Origin: Azohydromonas lata NBRC 102462
GTDB taxonomy: Bacteria; Pseudomonadota; Gammaproteobacteria; Burkholderiales; Burkholderiaceae_C
Length of the DNA: 64,000 bases
NCBI RefSeq assembly: GCF_001571085.1
Contig: NZ_BCTC01000011.1
Coordinates: forward strand, 1 to 64,000
Direction of reading: 5' to 3'
Shown: piece after piece, positions 53,289 through 61,920 of the stretch
How the letters are laid out: every line of letters starts with the position of its first letter
How positions within the stretch are numbered: position 1 is the stretch's first letter
Translations under genes and position numbers: made by a program
Notes under the pieces: generated by a model
The model's input: only the letters and a program-made list of their open reading frames with translations
The model's database searches: none
Told to the model about the DNA's origin: nothing

Positions 53289-53745
53289 GGTCTTTCCTCT
53301 CTGGTGAACAAGACAGATGCCGTTGCCGGCGCGGGTCAGGCCTGTCTTTGTGGGTCCACGGCGCTTTGTGAAGTGCCGGGATGACGGGCCTCATGGACAA
53401 CGCCCCGGCCGTTGAGCACCCCATGGCAGCGGGGAGCTTTGCGGTGTGTGTGTTGCGTTGCCATGGGTATCAATGTAGGCAGCCACCCCAGGGGGCGCCA
53501 TCGGACCCTTGAACTAGTCGCAGTGGGTGTCCTATCCCTAGGCGGCCGGTACAAAACAGCCCCCCGCAGCTCAGGGGACGCTCAAGGCCTGTGCCGTCTT
53601 GACGCGCAGTGAGCGTGGACTTTTGGCTGTTGGCGAGCTGGGCGAGCCGCCAAGGCCGCGTGGGCCGGCGAGGCTGGGGAAGACGTGGAGCGAGGGCGTG
53701 GCCTGGGCGCGTGGGACGGCCGGCCAGGGCGCCGGTGCGGGGCGC
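53289..53745. promoter_or_regulatory. flp upstream regulatory region
   Basis: 457 bases without a credible gene. On the minus strand this is the flp promoter/leader region. It has no good -35/-10 pair, which suggests activator dependence. It contains CCTATCCCTAGG (53531-53542, inverted CCTA/TAGG), ACTAGT (53513-53518) and a CACCCC/GGGG GC block near 53481-53500. TCCCTAGG is shared with the kinase upstream region. Confidence 0.5.
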
Positions 53746-54171
53746 TCAGCCCCTACGGGCGAGGCTGACAAGTTGCTCAAGCAACTCTGTGGCGGGCGCA
53801 GTCTTGAGCATGAAGCCGTGGGCACCCAGGCGGCGCGCACGCTGCGCCACCTGCTCGTCGGCCATGGAGGTGAGGACGAGCACGCGGCAGCAGGGCGCGA
53901 TGCCTTGCAGCAGCGGGATGAGCGCCAGGCCGTCCTCGTGGCCCAGGTTCACGTCCAGCAGCACCACGTCGGGCTGCAACTGGCGGGCCAGGGCCAGCGC
54001 CTGCTCGCCGTTGGCCGCGGAGCCGACGCTGCGCAGCCGTGGCCGCTCGGCGTCTATGAGCAGCGTCAGCCCCAGGCGCAGCCCGGGTTGGTCGTCCACC
54101 ACCAGCACCGATACGAAGCGTGCCGGCACGGATTTGCTGGCATTTGCGGGGGCGGATGCAATGGTTTCCAT
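53746..54171 (-). CDS. Receiver-only response regulator
   Basis: Stand-alone CheY-like receiver of 141 aa. It has all the receiver residues: acidic pair in VVDDQPG, phospho-acceptor Asp in LLDVNLG (about residue 75), Thr/Ser in LTSM and Lys in MLKTAP. No HTH or enzymatic domain follows; the frame ends after ELLEQLVSLARRG. ATG 54171 is used; an in-frame extension is GC-rich with no homology. It lies between the NarL-like regulator and flp, on the same strand, so it may act as a phosphate sink or as an output to the Tad machine. Confidence 0.85.
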   Translation of the reverse strand: METIASAPANASKSVPARFVSVLVVDDQPGLRLGLTLLIDAERPRLRSVGSAANGEQALALARQLQPDVVLLDVNLGHEDGLALIPLLQGIAPCCRVLVLTSMADEQVAQRARRLGAHGFMLKTAPATELLEQLVSLARRG

Positions 54172-54264
54172 GCGTTGCAGGCTAGGCCGCGCCCGCGGGC
54201 TTGCACAGAGCGGAAGTGCCCGTAATGGCGTGGGATGTTTGTCCTTGAGCCGCCGCAAGCAGGC

Positions 54265-55014
54265 TCAGGCCGGGTCGAAATCCTTGAGCGACTGCCGCGA
54301 GGTGCTGGTGCTCAGCGTGGCCAGTCCGTGCTCCAGCGCGAAGGCATAGAGGTCCAGCCGCCCGTGCAGGTTGAGCTTGCTGTAGATGACCGTGAGGTGG
54401 TTGCGCAGCGTGTGCTCGCTCATTCCCAGCGTCTCGGCCACCACCAGCCCCTTGGCGCCGCGGTGCTGCACCACGGCCTGCACCACCTGGCGCTCCTTGG
54501 GCGTGAGCGAGGCAATGCGCTGCGCGTGTTCGCTGGGCACGGCCGGGGCGTGCGCGGCCGTACCGTTGGCGGCCAGGCCGGAGACGTTGCCCAGCACCTG
54601 CGCCATCAGCGCGCGCTCCACCCACACCTCGCCGGCGTGCACGCGCTCTATGGCGCGCAGCAGCATGTCGGTGGGATGGGACTTGAGCACCACCCCGCGC
54701 GCGCCCTGCATCACCGCCTGCAGGTGCTGCGCGGCGTTGAGGTTGCCGGTGAGCACGATCACCTTGACCCCCGCGGCGCTGACCTGGCGTATGCAGTCCA
54801 GCGCGTCGCCGTCAGCCAGGCCCAGGTCCAGCAGCAGCACGTCGGTCTCGGCCAATGCCGGGTGCGCCAGCAGCTCGCGCCGGTTGGAGGCGGTGCCGCA
54901 CACGCGCATGAGCGGCTGGTTGCTGTCTATGAGTTGGCGCAGCCCCCACAGGACGACGGTGTGGTCATCGGCCAATAGCACGCGAATGGGCCCGGTGTTG
55001 TTGTTGGCGTTCAT
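54265..55014 (-). CDS. NarL/FixJ-type response regulator, Tad locus
   Basis: DNA-binding response regulator of 249 aa. Receiver at about 10-130 (VLLADDHTVVLWGLRQLI, LLLDLGLADG with phospho-Asp, VIVLTGN, VVLKSHP). LuxR-type HTH at about 170-235 (ASLTPKERQVVQAVVQHRGAKGLVVAETLGMSEHTLRNHLTVIYSKLNL in family order). Its start overlaps the kinase stop (ATGA), which identifies the kinase as its partner. By analogy with PprB control of the flp-tad locus in Pseudomonas aeruginosa, it probably activates flp; that is inference. Confidence 0.9.
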   Translation of the reverse strand: MNANNNTGPIRVLLADDHTVVLWGLRQLIDSNQPLMRVCGTASNRRELLAHPALAETDVLLLDLGLADGDALDCIRQVSAAGVKVIVLTGNLNAAQHLQAVMQGARGVVLKSHPTDMLLRAIERVHAGEVWVERALMAQVLGNVSGLAANGTAAHAPAVPSEHAQRIASLTPKERQVVQAVVQHRGAKGLVVAETLGMSEHTLRNHLTVIYSKLNLHGRLDLYAFALEHGLATLSTSTSRQSLKDFDPA

Positions 55015-56690
55015 GGGGTGTTTCCTGTCAGTGGGAGCGTGATGGCCACCTCGGTGCAGCCCGGCGGGTGGGTCACGGTGACCTGGCCGCCGAACTCGCG
55101 CGCGCGCTCGCTGAGCGAGCGCGGCGTGAAGGGCGCGGGCAGGGCGGTTGCGGGGCGGTCGTTGCGCAGCCGCATGCACAGCTCGTCGGCTTGCACGTCG
55201 AACCGCACGGCGACCGTGGTGGCGCGGGTGTGGCGCCGCACGTTGGTCAGCGCCTCGTTGAACAGGTGCAGCAGCGCCTTGGCCAGGCTGCCGTGCAGCG
55301 GCGGCGCATGCTCAGGCAGCGTCACCTCGACCTTGAGCCCGTACAGCGCCTCGAAGCGCTGCGCCTGGCGCTGCAGCGCCGCCAGCGTGCCGTTGGGTGC
55401 GTAGGGGTCGTGGCCGCGGCGCAGGCCGCGCACGGTGTCGCGCAGCGTCTGCAGCTCCTCGTTGGTCATCTGCACGAGTTGCGCGATCTGCGGGCTGATG
55501 GGGTTGTCGGCGCCGGCCACGCGTGCCAGGGCCTCCAGCCCGTACTTCAGGCCCAGGTAGGGCTGCACGGCGCTGTCGTGCAGGTCGCGGCCTATGCGCT
55601 CGCGCTCGCGCGCCGCGGTTTCGTGCTGCAGTTGCTCCAGCAGGTCGGTGCGCTCCAGCAGCGGCAGCAGCTCGCGCATGAGGGCGTGCAGCCCGCGCAG
55701 GTCGGACGCGGTGAAGGGCGGCTCGTGGCGCACCAGGCAGAGCTGGCCCTGGGTGCGGCCGTAACTGCGCAGCGGCAACCACAGGGCTTGGGCGCCGGCA
55801 CCCAACAGCACGCGGCTGGCCTCGCCCTGCGGGGCCGGCGCCGGCACGCCGCTGGCCGGGTGCAGCGCGCGCGTCCACACCGCGGGCTCGGTGCCGCTGA
55901 TGAAGCCCAGGTCGGCCGGCAAGGACTCGCGCTGCGCACGCCAGCGCTGCAGCGCTGCGCCTTCAAGCACCGTCAGCCGCGCCGGCGGTTCCCAGCAGAA
56001 CACGCGCGGCTCGGGGCCGGGCATGTCCAGCATCGCGCGCGCGAGCGTGAAGTGCTCGCCCAACAGGCCCAGCAGCACGCGCATCTGCTGCTCCAGGCCG
56101 TGGCGCGGATCGGCCTGCTGCGAGAACGCCTCCAGCAGCCGCTGGCGCTGGCGCAGCGCCCCGCCGGGGCGGTCCAGCAGTGCCACGGCCGGCGCCAGTG
56201 CCAGCAGCACGCAGGGCACGGCCAGGGTGAGCGGCTCGCCGTGGCCGGCGCCGGTGAACAGCCACAGCCCCGCGGCGCAGGACAGCGCCATGAGCACCGC
56301 CGACTCCAGCCCCCACAGCAGCGCCATGGCCACCACCGGCAGCACGGTCAGCGCCGTCAGCGCCATGAGCTGCTGCGTGAGCACCAGGCTGGCCAGCAGC
56401 AGCACCATCGCATCCAGCCACAGCCACACGCGCCAGCCCGCCAGTGGCAAGCCCCGCAGCGACAGCGCCAGCAGCAGCGCCGCGCCGACCGAATAGCCCA
56501 GCAGCAACAGCGCCGAAAGCCGGTTGGGCGCCGCGGGCAGCAGCGTCAGGCCCGCGCTCAGGGCCAGTAGCGCGCGCGTGCCTGCCACATAGCGCAGCAG
56601 CGCCTGCCGCGGATGCTGCAGGCGCTGCATGCGGTACGGCGGCGGCTCTACAGCCGTGGACGGGGCCAGTTGCCCCTGCGCGCTGGACAT
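55011..56690 (-). CDS. Membrane histidine kinase (HisKA_3), Tad locus, degenerate ATP lid
   Basis: NarX/DesK-class sensor kinase of 559 aa. Five to six membrane helices fill about residues 35-180; a GAF-like region (about 190-345) follows. The HisKA_3 dimerisation site RIGRDLHDSAVQPYLG has the phospho-His at about 371. The N box NEALTNVRRHTRA is present, but the usual DDGxGF/GxGL boxes are replaced by RNDRPATALPAPFTPRSLSERAREFGGQ, so the ATP lid is degenerate. ATG 56690 follows GAGGAG; a GTG 4 codons earlier is less likely. First gene of the regulator block, coupled to the response regulator. Confidence 0.87.
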   Translation of the reverse strand: MSSAQGQLAPSTAVEPPPYRMQRLQHPRQALLRYVAGTRALLALSAGLTLLPAAPNRLSALLLLGYSVGAALLLALSLRGLPLAGWRVWLWLDAMVLLLASLVLTQQLMALTALTVLPVVAMALLWGLESAVLMALSCAAGLWLFTGAGHGEPLTLAVPCVLLALAPAVALLDRPGGALRQRQRLLEAFSQQADPRHGLEQQMRVLLGLLGEHFTLARAMLDMPGPEPRVFCWEPPARLTVLEGAALQRWRAQRESLPADLGFISGTEPAVWTRALHPASGVPAPAPQGEASRVLLGAGAQALWLPLRSYGRTQGQLCLVRHEPPFTASDLRGLHALMRELLPLLERTDLLEQLQHETAARERERIGRDLHDSAVQPYLGLKYGLEALARVAGADNPISPQIAQLVQMTNEELQTLRDTVRGLRRGHDPYAPNGTLAALQRQAQRFEALYGLKVEVTLPEHAPPLHGSLAKALLHLFNEALTNVRRHTRATTVAVRFDVQADELCMRLRNDRPATALPAPFTPRSLSERAREFGGQVTVTHPPGCTEVAITLPLTGNTP

Positions 56691-57022
56691 GGAACTCCTC
56701 ACTCCTGTCGGCCTTCGGCGGCGTTCCTATTAACCACGGACGCTCACCTTTTCAACAGGCCACGGGACACTCCCTAGGATTCATATTGAGACATAGGTCA
56801 CGTTTGATTGTCTATTGCAACGCAGCAAAACCTCACGTAGCCGTTTGGCACTTGTTGTTTTGCCGCCTGTGTCTTGATTTCGGCAGCGATTCGTGGCCCT
56901 TGATGAGCGTTACTCCCATGGCCGCACAGGCGAAAAAAAGGCCGGGGTGAACCCGGCCTTTTGGCTGCGGGCGGGGGCTGGGCCCCGCCCTTGGCGTGTG
57001 TGTAGGCGTGTCTGCCGGCCGA
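56691..57022. promoter_or_regulatory. Kinase promoter region and actP terminator spacer
   Basis: 332 bases without a gene and noticeably richer in A/T than the rest. On the minus strand it is upstream of the Tad kinase: TCCCTAGG at 56771-56778 and TTGCAA/CTATGT-like elements near 56790-56825. The actP terminator is at 56933-56962. Confidence 0.5.
56933..56962 (-). terminator. Intrinsic terminator of the actP operon
   Basis: AAAAGGCCGGG (56936-56946) and CCCGGCCTTTT (56952-56962) around a 5-base loop, with seven A at the left end (T-run on the minus strand). It lies 60-90 bases past the actP stop. Confidence 0.9.
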
Positions 57023-58753
57023 TCAGTGGCCGGAGGCACCGGCGGCGCCCAGGCCCGTTTCCGAGCGGACTTGCTGCACGGCGAAGGCGGCGCGCTCCTT
57101 GGTGGCCTGCGCGCTGCGGTCCAGGATGGAGAACAGCCAGATGCCCACGAAGCCGATGGTCATGGAGAACAGCGCCGGCGACGTGTAGGGGAACCAGGCC
57201 GAGCCCTTGGGGTTGCCCAGCGTGGCTTCCCACACCGAGGGCGACACCACGGTCAGCCCCACCGAGCTGATCAGGCCCAGGAAGCCGCCGATCACGGCGC
57301 CCTTGGTGGTGCAGTCCTTCCACAGCACGCTCATGAAGAGCACGGGGAAGTTGGCGGACGCCGCGATGGCGAAGGCCAGGCTCACCATGAAGGCGATGTT
57401 CTGCTTCTCGAAGACGATGCCCAGCACCACGGCCAGCACGCCCAGCGTCAGCGTCGTGATGCGCGAGACGCGCAGTTCGGAGGCGCTGTCGGCCTTGCCC
57501 TTCTTGAACACCGTGGCGTAGAGGTCGTGCGAGACGGCCGAGGCGCCGGAGAGCGTCAGGCCCGCGACCACGGCCAGGATGGTGGCGAAGGCCACGGCCG
57601 AGATGAAGCCGAAGAACACGTCGCCGCCCACCGACTTGGCCACCAGCACCGCAGCCATGTTGGCCGTGCCGGCGCCGCCCTTGATCACGCCCTTGGCCGT
57701 GTCGGCGAACTCGGGGTTGGTCAGCACCAGGGTGATGGCGCCGAAGCCGATGATGAAGATCAGGATGTAGAAGTAGCCGATCCAGGTCGTGGCCCAGAAC
57801 ACGCTCTTGCGGGCTTCTTTCGCGTCAGGCACGGTGAAGAAGCGCATGAGGATGTGGGGCAGGCCGGCGGTGCCGAACATCAGCGCCATGCCGAAGCTGA
57901 TGGCGGAGATGGGGTCCTTGATGAAGCCGCCCGGGCCCATGAGGGACAGGCCCGTCTTGGCCGCTTCTTCAGGCGTCTTGCCCGCGGCGATGGCGATGGC
58001 CGTCTTCACGCTCACGCCCTTGGCGAACAGCGCCTCGGGGCTGAAGTTGAACTGCGCCAGCACCATGAAGGCCATGAAGCTCACGCCGCACAGCAGCAGC
58101 ACGGCCTTGATGATCTGCACCCAGGTCGTGGCCGTCATGCCGCCGAAGAGCACGTAGACCATCATGAGCGCGCCCACGATGACCACGGCCATCCAGTACT
58201 CCAGGCCGAACAGCAGCTTGATGAGCTGGCCCGCGCCGACCATTTGGGCGATCAGGTAGAAAGCCACCACCACCAGCGTGCCGGAAGCGGCGAAGGCGCG
58301 GATGGGGGTCTGCTTGAAGCGGTAGCCGGCCACGTCGGCGAAGGTGAACTTGCCCAGGTTGCGCAGCCGCTCGGCCATCAAGAAGGTGATGATGGGCCAG
58401 CCCACCAGGAAGCCGATGGAGTAGATCAGGCCGTCGTAGCCCGACGCCATGACGGCGGCGGAAATGCCCAGGAAGGAGGCGGCCGACATGTAGTCGCCCG
58501 CAATCGCCAGGCCGTTCTGGAAGCCGGTGATGCCGCCGCCGGCGGTGTAGAAGTCGGCGGCCGAGCGCGTCTTGGCCGCGGCCCACTTCGTGATCCACAG
58601 CGTGCCGGCCACGAAGATGGCGAACATGGCGATGGCGGTCCAGTTGGTCGCCTGCTTGGCGGCCTGGCCCACGTCAGCACCCGCGGCCAGCGCGGAGCCC
58701 GCGCCGGCCAGGGCCGCCAGCGCGGCCAGGGTCTTCAACTGCTTGCTGCTCAT
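57023..58753 (-). CDS. actP: Acetate/cation symporter ActP
   Basis: Sodium:solute symporter family transporter for acetate (and glycolate), 576 aa, inner membrane, about 13-14 helices. The N-terminal segment [18 protein letters not shown] may be a cleavable signal as in E. coli ActP. SSS motifs include [47 protein letters not shown] and [22 protein letters not shown]. It is preceded by the DUF485 gene with a 4-base overlap (ATGA), the usual yjcH-actP arrangement. It complements aceK in pointing to acetate use. Confidence 0.95.
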   Translation of the reverse strand: MSSKQLKTLAALAALAGAGSALAAGADVGQAAKQATNWTAIAMFAIFVAGTLWITKWAAAKTRSAADFYTAGGGITGFQNGLAIAGDYMSAASFLGISAAVMASGYDGLIYSIGFLVGWPIITFLMAERLRNLGKFTFADVAGYRFKQTPIRAFAASGTLVVVAFYLIAQMVGAGQLIKLLFGLEYWMAVVIVGALMMVYVLFGGMTATTWVQIIKAVLLLCGVSFMAFMVLAQFNFSPEALFAKGVSVKTAIAIAAGKTPEEAAKTGLSLMGPGGFIKDPISAISFGMALMFGTAGLPHILMRFFTVPDAKEARKSVFWATTWIGYFYILIFIIGFGAITLVLTNPEFADTAKGVIKGGAGTANMAAVLVAKSVGGDVFFGFISAVAFATILAVVAGLTLSGASAVSHDLYATVFKKGKADSASELRVSRITTLTLGVLAVVLGIVFEKQNIAFMVSLAFAIAASANFPVLFMSVLWKDCTTKGAVIGGFLGLISSVGLTVVSPSVWEATLGNPKGSAWFPYTSPALFSMTIGFVGIWLFSILDRSAQATKERAAFAVQQVRSETGLGAAGASGH

Positions 58754-59112
58754 TTGGCGGCGTCCTTCAGGATTTCGGCCGTCAGCGCGTCAAACTCGCT
58801 GTTGGCGCGGCGCACGTAGATGCCGGTGATGACGATGGTGAAAAGGATCACCCCCATGCCCAGCGGAATGCCCAGCGTCGTGACGCCCTGGCCCAGCGGC
58901 GTGGCCAGGAAGGGCTTGTTGAACGCGATCAGCGAGATGTAGCCGTAGTACACGACCAGCATCAGCGCCGTGAGCATCCAGCCGAAGCCGCTGCGCTTGC
59001 GGCGCAGCTCCTGGTACTTCGGGTTGGCCTGGATCCGGGCCACCACGGGATCAACCTTGCTTGTCTCCTCGGCCCTGGATCGGGTCGGTGCACTTCCTAC
59101 GGCAGTCGCCAT
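58750..59112 (-). CDS. yjcH: DUF485 inner-membrane protein (YjcH-like)
   Basis: Small membrane protein of 120 aa with two helices ([20 protein letters not shown] and [21 protein letters not shown]) and charged N- and C-termini. DUF485 proteins pair with ActP, probably as an accessory subunit. [22 protein letters not shown] is the family N-terminal motif. GGAGAT precedes ATG 59112. First gene of the yjcH-actP operon; a 12-bp palindrome lies 36-47 bases upstream. Confidence 0.92.
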   Translation of the reverse strand: MATAVGSAPTRSRAEETSKVDPVVARIQANPKYQELRRKRSGFGWMLTALMLVVYYGYISLIAFNKPFLATPLGQGVTTLGIPLGMGVILFTIVITGIYVRRANSEFDALTAEILKDAAK

Positions 59113-59147
59113 TTTTCTATCTCCGGTGCAGGGGTGTCAGGAATGCC

Positions 59148-59159
59148 GCCCACGTGGGC
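59148..59159. promoter_or_regulatory. 12-bp palindrome upstream of yjcH-actP
   Basis: GCCCACGTGGGC, perfect, with partly symmetric flanks (TGCC...GGCA). It sits 36-47 bases upstream of the DUF485 start. Operator candidate; no assigned regulator. Confidence 0.45.
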
Positions 59160-59241
59160 ACGGCACCTCGTGCTTAGGCAGTTTCAGCAGAGCGTCTGAC
59201 CAAGTTCTTACAAAAACGGGGTCCTGCGGGTTCATCCTGAC

Positions 59242-59285
59242 GCGTCAGCCAGCCGTCAGAAAGAGGTCAGCAAGCCGTCAGACGG
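59242..59285. promoter_or_regulatory. Four 11-bp direct repeats (GTCAG array)
   Basis: GTCAG occurs at 59244, 59255, 59266 and 59277, exactly 11 bases apart. The units read GCGTCAGCCAG, CCGTCAGAAAG, AGGTCAGCAAG and CCGTCAGACGG. The first unit is also half of the perfect 12-bp palindrome CTGACGCGTCAG (59237-59248). It lies 77 bases upstream of the MHS transporter start, between divergent promoters. Head-to-tail 11-bp spacing is typical of OmpR/PhoB-type regulator sites. Confidence 0.65.
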
Positions 59286-59361
59286 CGTGCCCAGCATGCG
59301 CTGGCGGCACCCCGACAGCAGGGCGCCCAAGACCCGAAAACACGACCAGGAGACAAGCACC

Positions 59362-61059
59362 ATGGCCCCCGCCGCACGCGCGCTGAGCCCCTCGCGCTCA
59401 CGCGCCCCCATGACACGCGAGGAGCGCAAGGTCATCTTCGCCTCCAGCCTGGGCACGGTCTTCGAGTGGTACGACTTCTACCTGTACGGCTCGCTGGCTT
59501 CCATCATCGCCAAGCAGTTTTTTTCTGGTTTGGATGCGGGCGCAGCTTTCATTTTCGCACTGCTGGCGTTTGCCGCGGGCTTCATCGTGCGGCCCTTCGG
59601 CGCGCTGGTGTTCGGCCGCTTGGGCGACATGATCGGCCGCAAGTACACCTTCCTGGTGACCATCTTGCTCATGGGTCTGTCCACCTTCATCGTGGGCATC
59701 CTGCCCAGCTACGCCAGCGTGGGCGTGGCCGCACCCGTGATGCTCATCGCGCTGCGGCTGCTGCAGGGCCTGGCGCTGGGCGGCGAGTACGGCGGCGCGG
59801 CCACCTACGTGGCCGAGCACGCGCCGCACGGCAAGCGCGGCGCCTACACCTCGTGGATCCAGACCACCGCCACGCTGGGCCTGTTCCTGAGCCTGGTGGT
59901 GATCCTGGGCACGCGCACCGCGATGGGCGAGGAGGTGTTTGCCGACTGGGGCTGGCGCGTGCCCTTCCTGCTGTCCATCGTGCTGCTGGCCGTGAGCGTG
60001 TGGATACGGCTGTCCATGAACGAGTCGCCAGCGTTCAAGAAGATCAAGGAGGAGGGCCGCAGCTCCAAGAGCCCGCTGTCGGAGAGCTTTGGCCGCTGGA
60101 AGAACCTCAAGGTCGTGATCCTGGCGCTGGTGGGCCTGACCGCGGGGCAGGCGGTGGTGTGGTACACGGGCCAGTTCTACGCGCTGTTCTTCCTCACGCA
60201 GGCGCTCAAGGTGGAGCCGCAGACGGCCAACATCCTCATCGCCGTGTCGCTGCTGCTGGGCACGCCCTTCTTCATCGTCTTCGGCCGGCTGTCGGACCGC
60301 ATAGGCCGCAAGCCCATCATCATGGGCGGCTGCCTGCTGGCGGCGCTGAGCTACTTCCCGCTGTTCCACGCGCTCACCGAGGCGGCCAACCCGGCGCTGG
60401 CGCAGGCGCAGCGCGCCGTGCCCATTGTCGTGACGGTGGACCCCGCGCGCTGCAGCTTCCAGGGCAGCCCCGTGGCGCGCGAGGTGGACTTCCGCAGCGA
60501 CTGCGACCTGGCCAAGCGCACGCTGGCGCAGGCGGCCGTGAACTACTCGGTGGTCAAGGGCGGGCCCGGCACGCCGGCCACGGTGACGGTGGGCGAGCGC
60601 GTCATCCCCGCCTTCGACGCCACGCTCTCGGCCGACGGCTACGCCTTCGACAGCGCCAGCAAGGCGCGCATTGCCGCGTTCAAGAAGGAGGTGGCGCAGG
60701 CCACCAGCGCCGCGGGCTACCCTGCAGCGGCCGACCCCGCGCGCATCAACAAGCCGCTGGTGGTGGGCATCCTCACGCTGCTGGTGATCTACGTGACCAT
60801 GGTGTACGGCCCCATCGCGGCGATGCTGGTGGAGCTCTTTCCCACGCGCATCCGCTACACCTCCATGAGCCTGCCCTACCACATAGGCAACGGCTGGTTC
60901 GGCGGGCTGCTGCCCACCACGGCCTTCGCCATCGTGGCGCAGACGGGCAACATCTACAACGGCCTGTGGTATCCCATCGTGGTTGCGGGCGCGACCTTCG
61001 TGGTGGGCACCTTTTTCATCCGCGAGACCAAGGACCGCGACATCTACGCCGCCGACTGA
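59362..61059 (+). CDS. MHS-type MFS transporter with periplasmic insertion
   Basis: Metabolite:H+ symporter-type MFS protein, 565 aa against about 430-450 for typical members. Family motifs: GTVFEWYDFYLYGSLASIIAKQFF at the N terminus, FGRLGDMIGRKYTFL, GLALGGEYGGAATYVAEHAP and the second-half RLSDRIGRKP. Extra residues about 343-462 fall in the loop between helices 9 and 10, which should be periplasmic, and contain two Cys (about 362 and 381) that could pair. The substrate is unknown; organic acids are typical. GGAG lies 10 bases before ATG 59362. It is divergent from yjcH-actP. Confidence 0.9.
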   Translation: MAPAARALSPSRSRAPMTREERKVIFASSLGTVFEWYDFYLYGSLASIIAKQFFSGLDAGAAFIFALLAFAAGFIVRPFGALVFGRLGDMIGRKYTFLVTILLMGLSTFIVGILPSYASVGVAAPVMLIALRLLQGLALGGEYGGAATYVAEHAPHGKRGAYTSWIQTTATLGLFLSLVVILGTRTAMGEEVFADWGWRVPFLLSIVLLAVSVWIRLSMNESPAFKKIKEEGRSSKSPLSESFGRWKNLKVVILALVGLTAGQAVVWYTGQFYALFFLTQALKVEPQTANILIAVSLLLGTPFFIVFGRLSDRIGRKPIIMGGCLLAALSYFPLFHALTEAANPALAQAQRAVPIVVTVDPARCSFQGSPVAREVDFRSDCDLAKRTLAQAAVNYSVVKGGPGTPATVTVGERVIPAFDATLSADGYAFDSASKARIAAFKKEVAQATSAAGYPAAADPARINKPLVVGILTLLVIYVTMVYGPIAAMLVELFPTRIRYTSMSLPYHIGNGWFGGLLPTTAFAIVAQTGNIYNGLWYPIVVAGATFVVGTFFIRETKDRDIYAAD

Positions 61060-61087
61060 CAGGGTGCACGGCGCGGCGCCCCCATGC

Positions 61088-61114
61088 AAAAGCGCGGCCG
61101 TGGCCGCGCTTTTT
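61088..61114. terminator. Bidirectional intrinsic terminator
   Basis: AAAAGCGCGGCC and GGCCGCGCTTTT form a near-continuous 12-bp stem with A- and T-runs. It lies between the convergent MHS transporter and cytochrome c genes. Confidence 0.9.
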
Positions 61115-61152
61115 CGCTTTCCGGCGGCGGCTGCGGGCCGCCGCCGCCAGCC

Positions 61153-61719
61153 TCAAGGGCCGGGGTTGGGGTTGTCCGGCGCCGAGGGCAGGGCGCTCAG
61201 GAACTCGTAGATGGCGCCCAGGTCGCTCGAAAGCATGTGGCCGTACACCGGCCAGGGCATCACCTGCAGCTTGCGCCCGTTCGCGGCCGGGTCGGGATCT
61301 ATGCCGGTGCGCATGGTGCGTATGAACTGCCACAGCCTCAGCCCCGCGGGCAGGCCCTTGGCGTCCGGGCGCAGGTTGGGCGAGGTGAAGGGGCCGAACT
61401 GCCGCCCGCCGGTGAGGTACTGCGCGGCGTTGATGACCTCGGGCTGCCCCAGGTAGGGGTCGCCGCCGGGGGCGTAGGCCGGGCGCGTGTGGCAGTCGTT
61501 GCAGCCGCCCACGGCGTTGACGAGGTAGCTGCCCAGGCCGACGAGGGCGCGGTCGCGGCCGGCCATGTTGAGCTTGATGCCCTCCGGGACGATGGCCAGG
61601 CCGCGGCGGGCGCGGTCGTCCAGTGGTGGCGGGGCGGTTTGGGCCAGCGCCTTGCCGGCCAACAGCGAGCACAGCAGCGCGGCACCCAGCGTTGTCAGGG
61701 AAAAGGACTTGCGAGACAT
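61153..61719 (-). CDS. Exported monohaem cytochrome c
   Basis: Periplasmic c-type cytochrome of 188 aa. Signal peptide KSFSLTTLGAALLCSLLAGKALAQ with a likely cut after ALA. Haem-binding CNDCH at about residues 73-77. A distal Met ligand is probably in QVMPWPVYGHML near the C terminus. It resembles the small soluble cytochromes found with dehydrogenases rather than respiratory complexes. It is monocistronic, divergent from the NarX-like kinase; its electron partner is unknown. Confidence 0.88.
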   Translation of the reverse strand: MSRKSFSLTTLGAALLCSLLAGKALAQTAPPPLDDRARRGLAIVPEGIKLNMAGRDRALVGLGSYLVNAVGGCNDCHTRPAYAPGGDPYLGQPEVINAAQYLTGGRQFGPFTSPNLRPDAKGLPAGLRLWQFIRTMRTGIDPDPAANGRKLQVMPWPVYGHMLSSDLGAIYEFLSALPSAPDNPNPGP

Positions 61720-61920
61720 GAATCCATCCTTTCACTGGTTCTTGCGCCGGCGTCCCCCACCGCGGCCAGCGGCCACAGCACGCGCCGGGGCGGCTACCGT
61801 AGGCCCCTGGCCGGGTGGCCCGCATCCCGGGGTTGCGGGCGGCACGGCGCGCGTTCACGGGATGCGTGGTTTTCGCATTGGTGGCAGGCGCGGCAGGCGC
61901 GCGCTGCGTAGAGTGCGCGC

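Noticed and set aside
53289-53745. Sigma-54 promoter for flp
   Set aside because: No TGGCAC-N5-TTGC-like element with correct GG/GC spacing could be found.
53571-53840. Possible small gene between flp and the receiver gene
   Set aside because: Overlapping short frames on both strands have no good ribosome-binding site and GC-rich shadow composition; the region reads better as a promoter and spacer.
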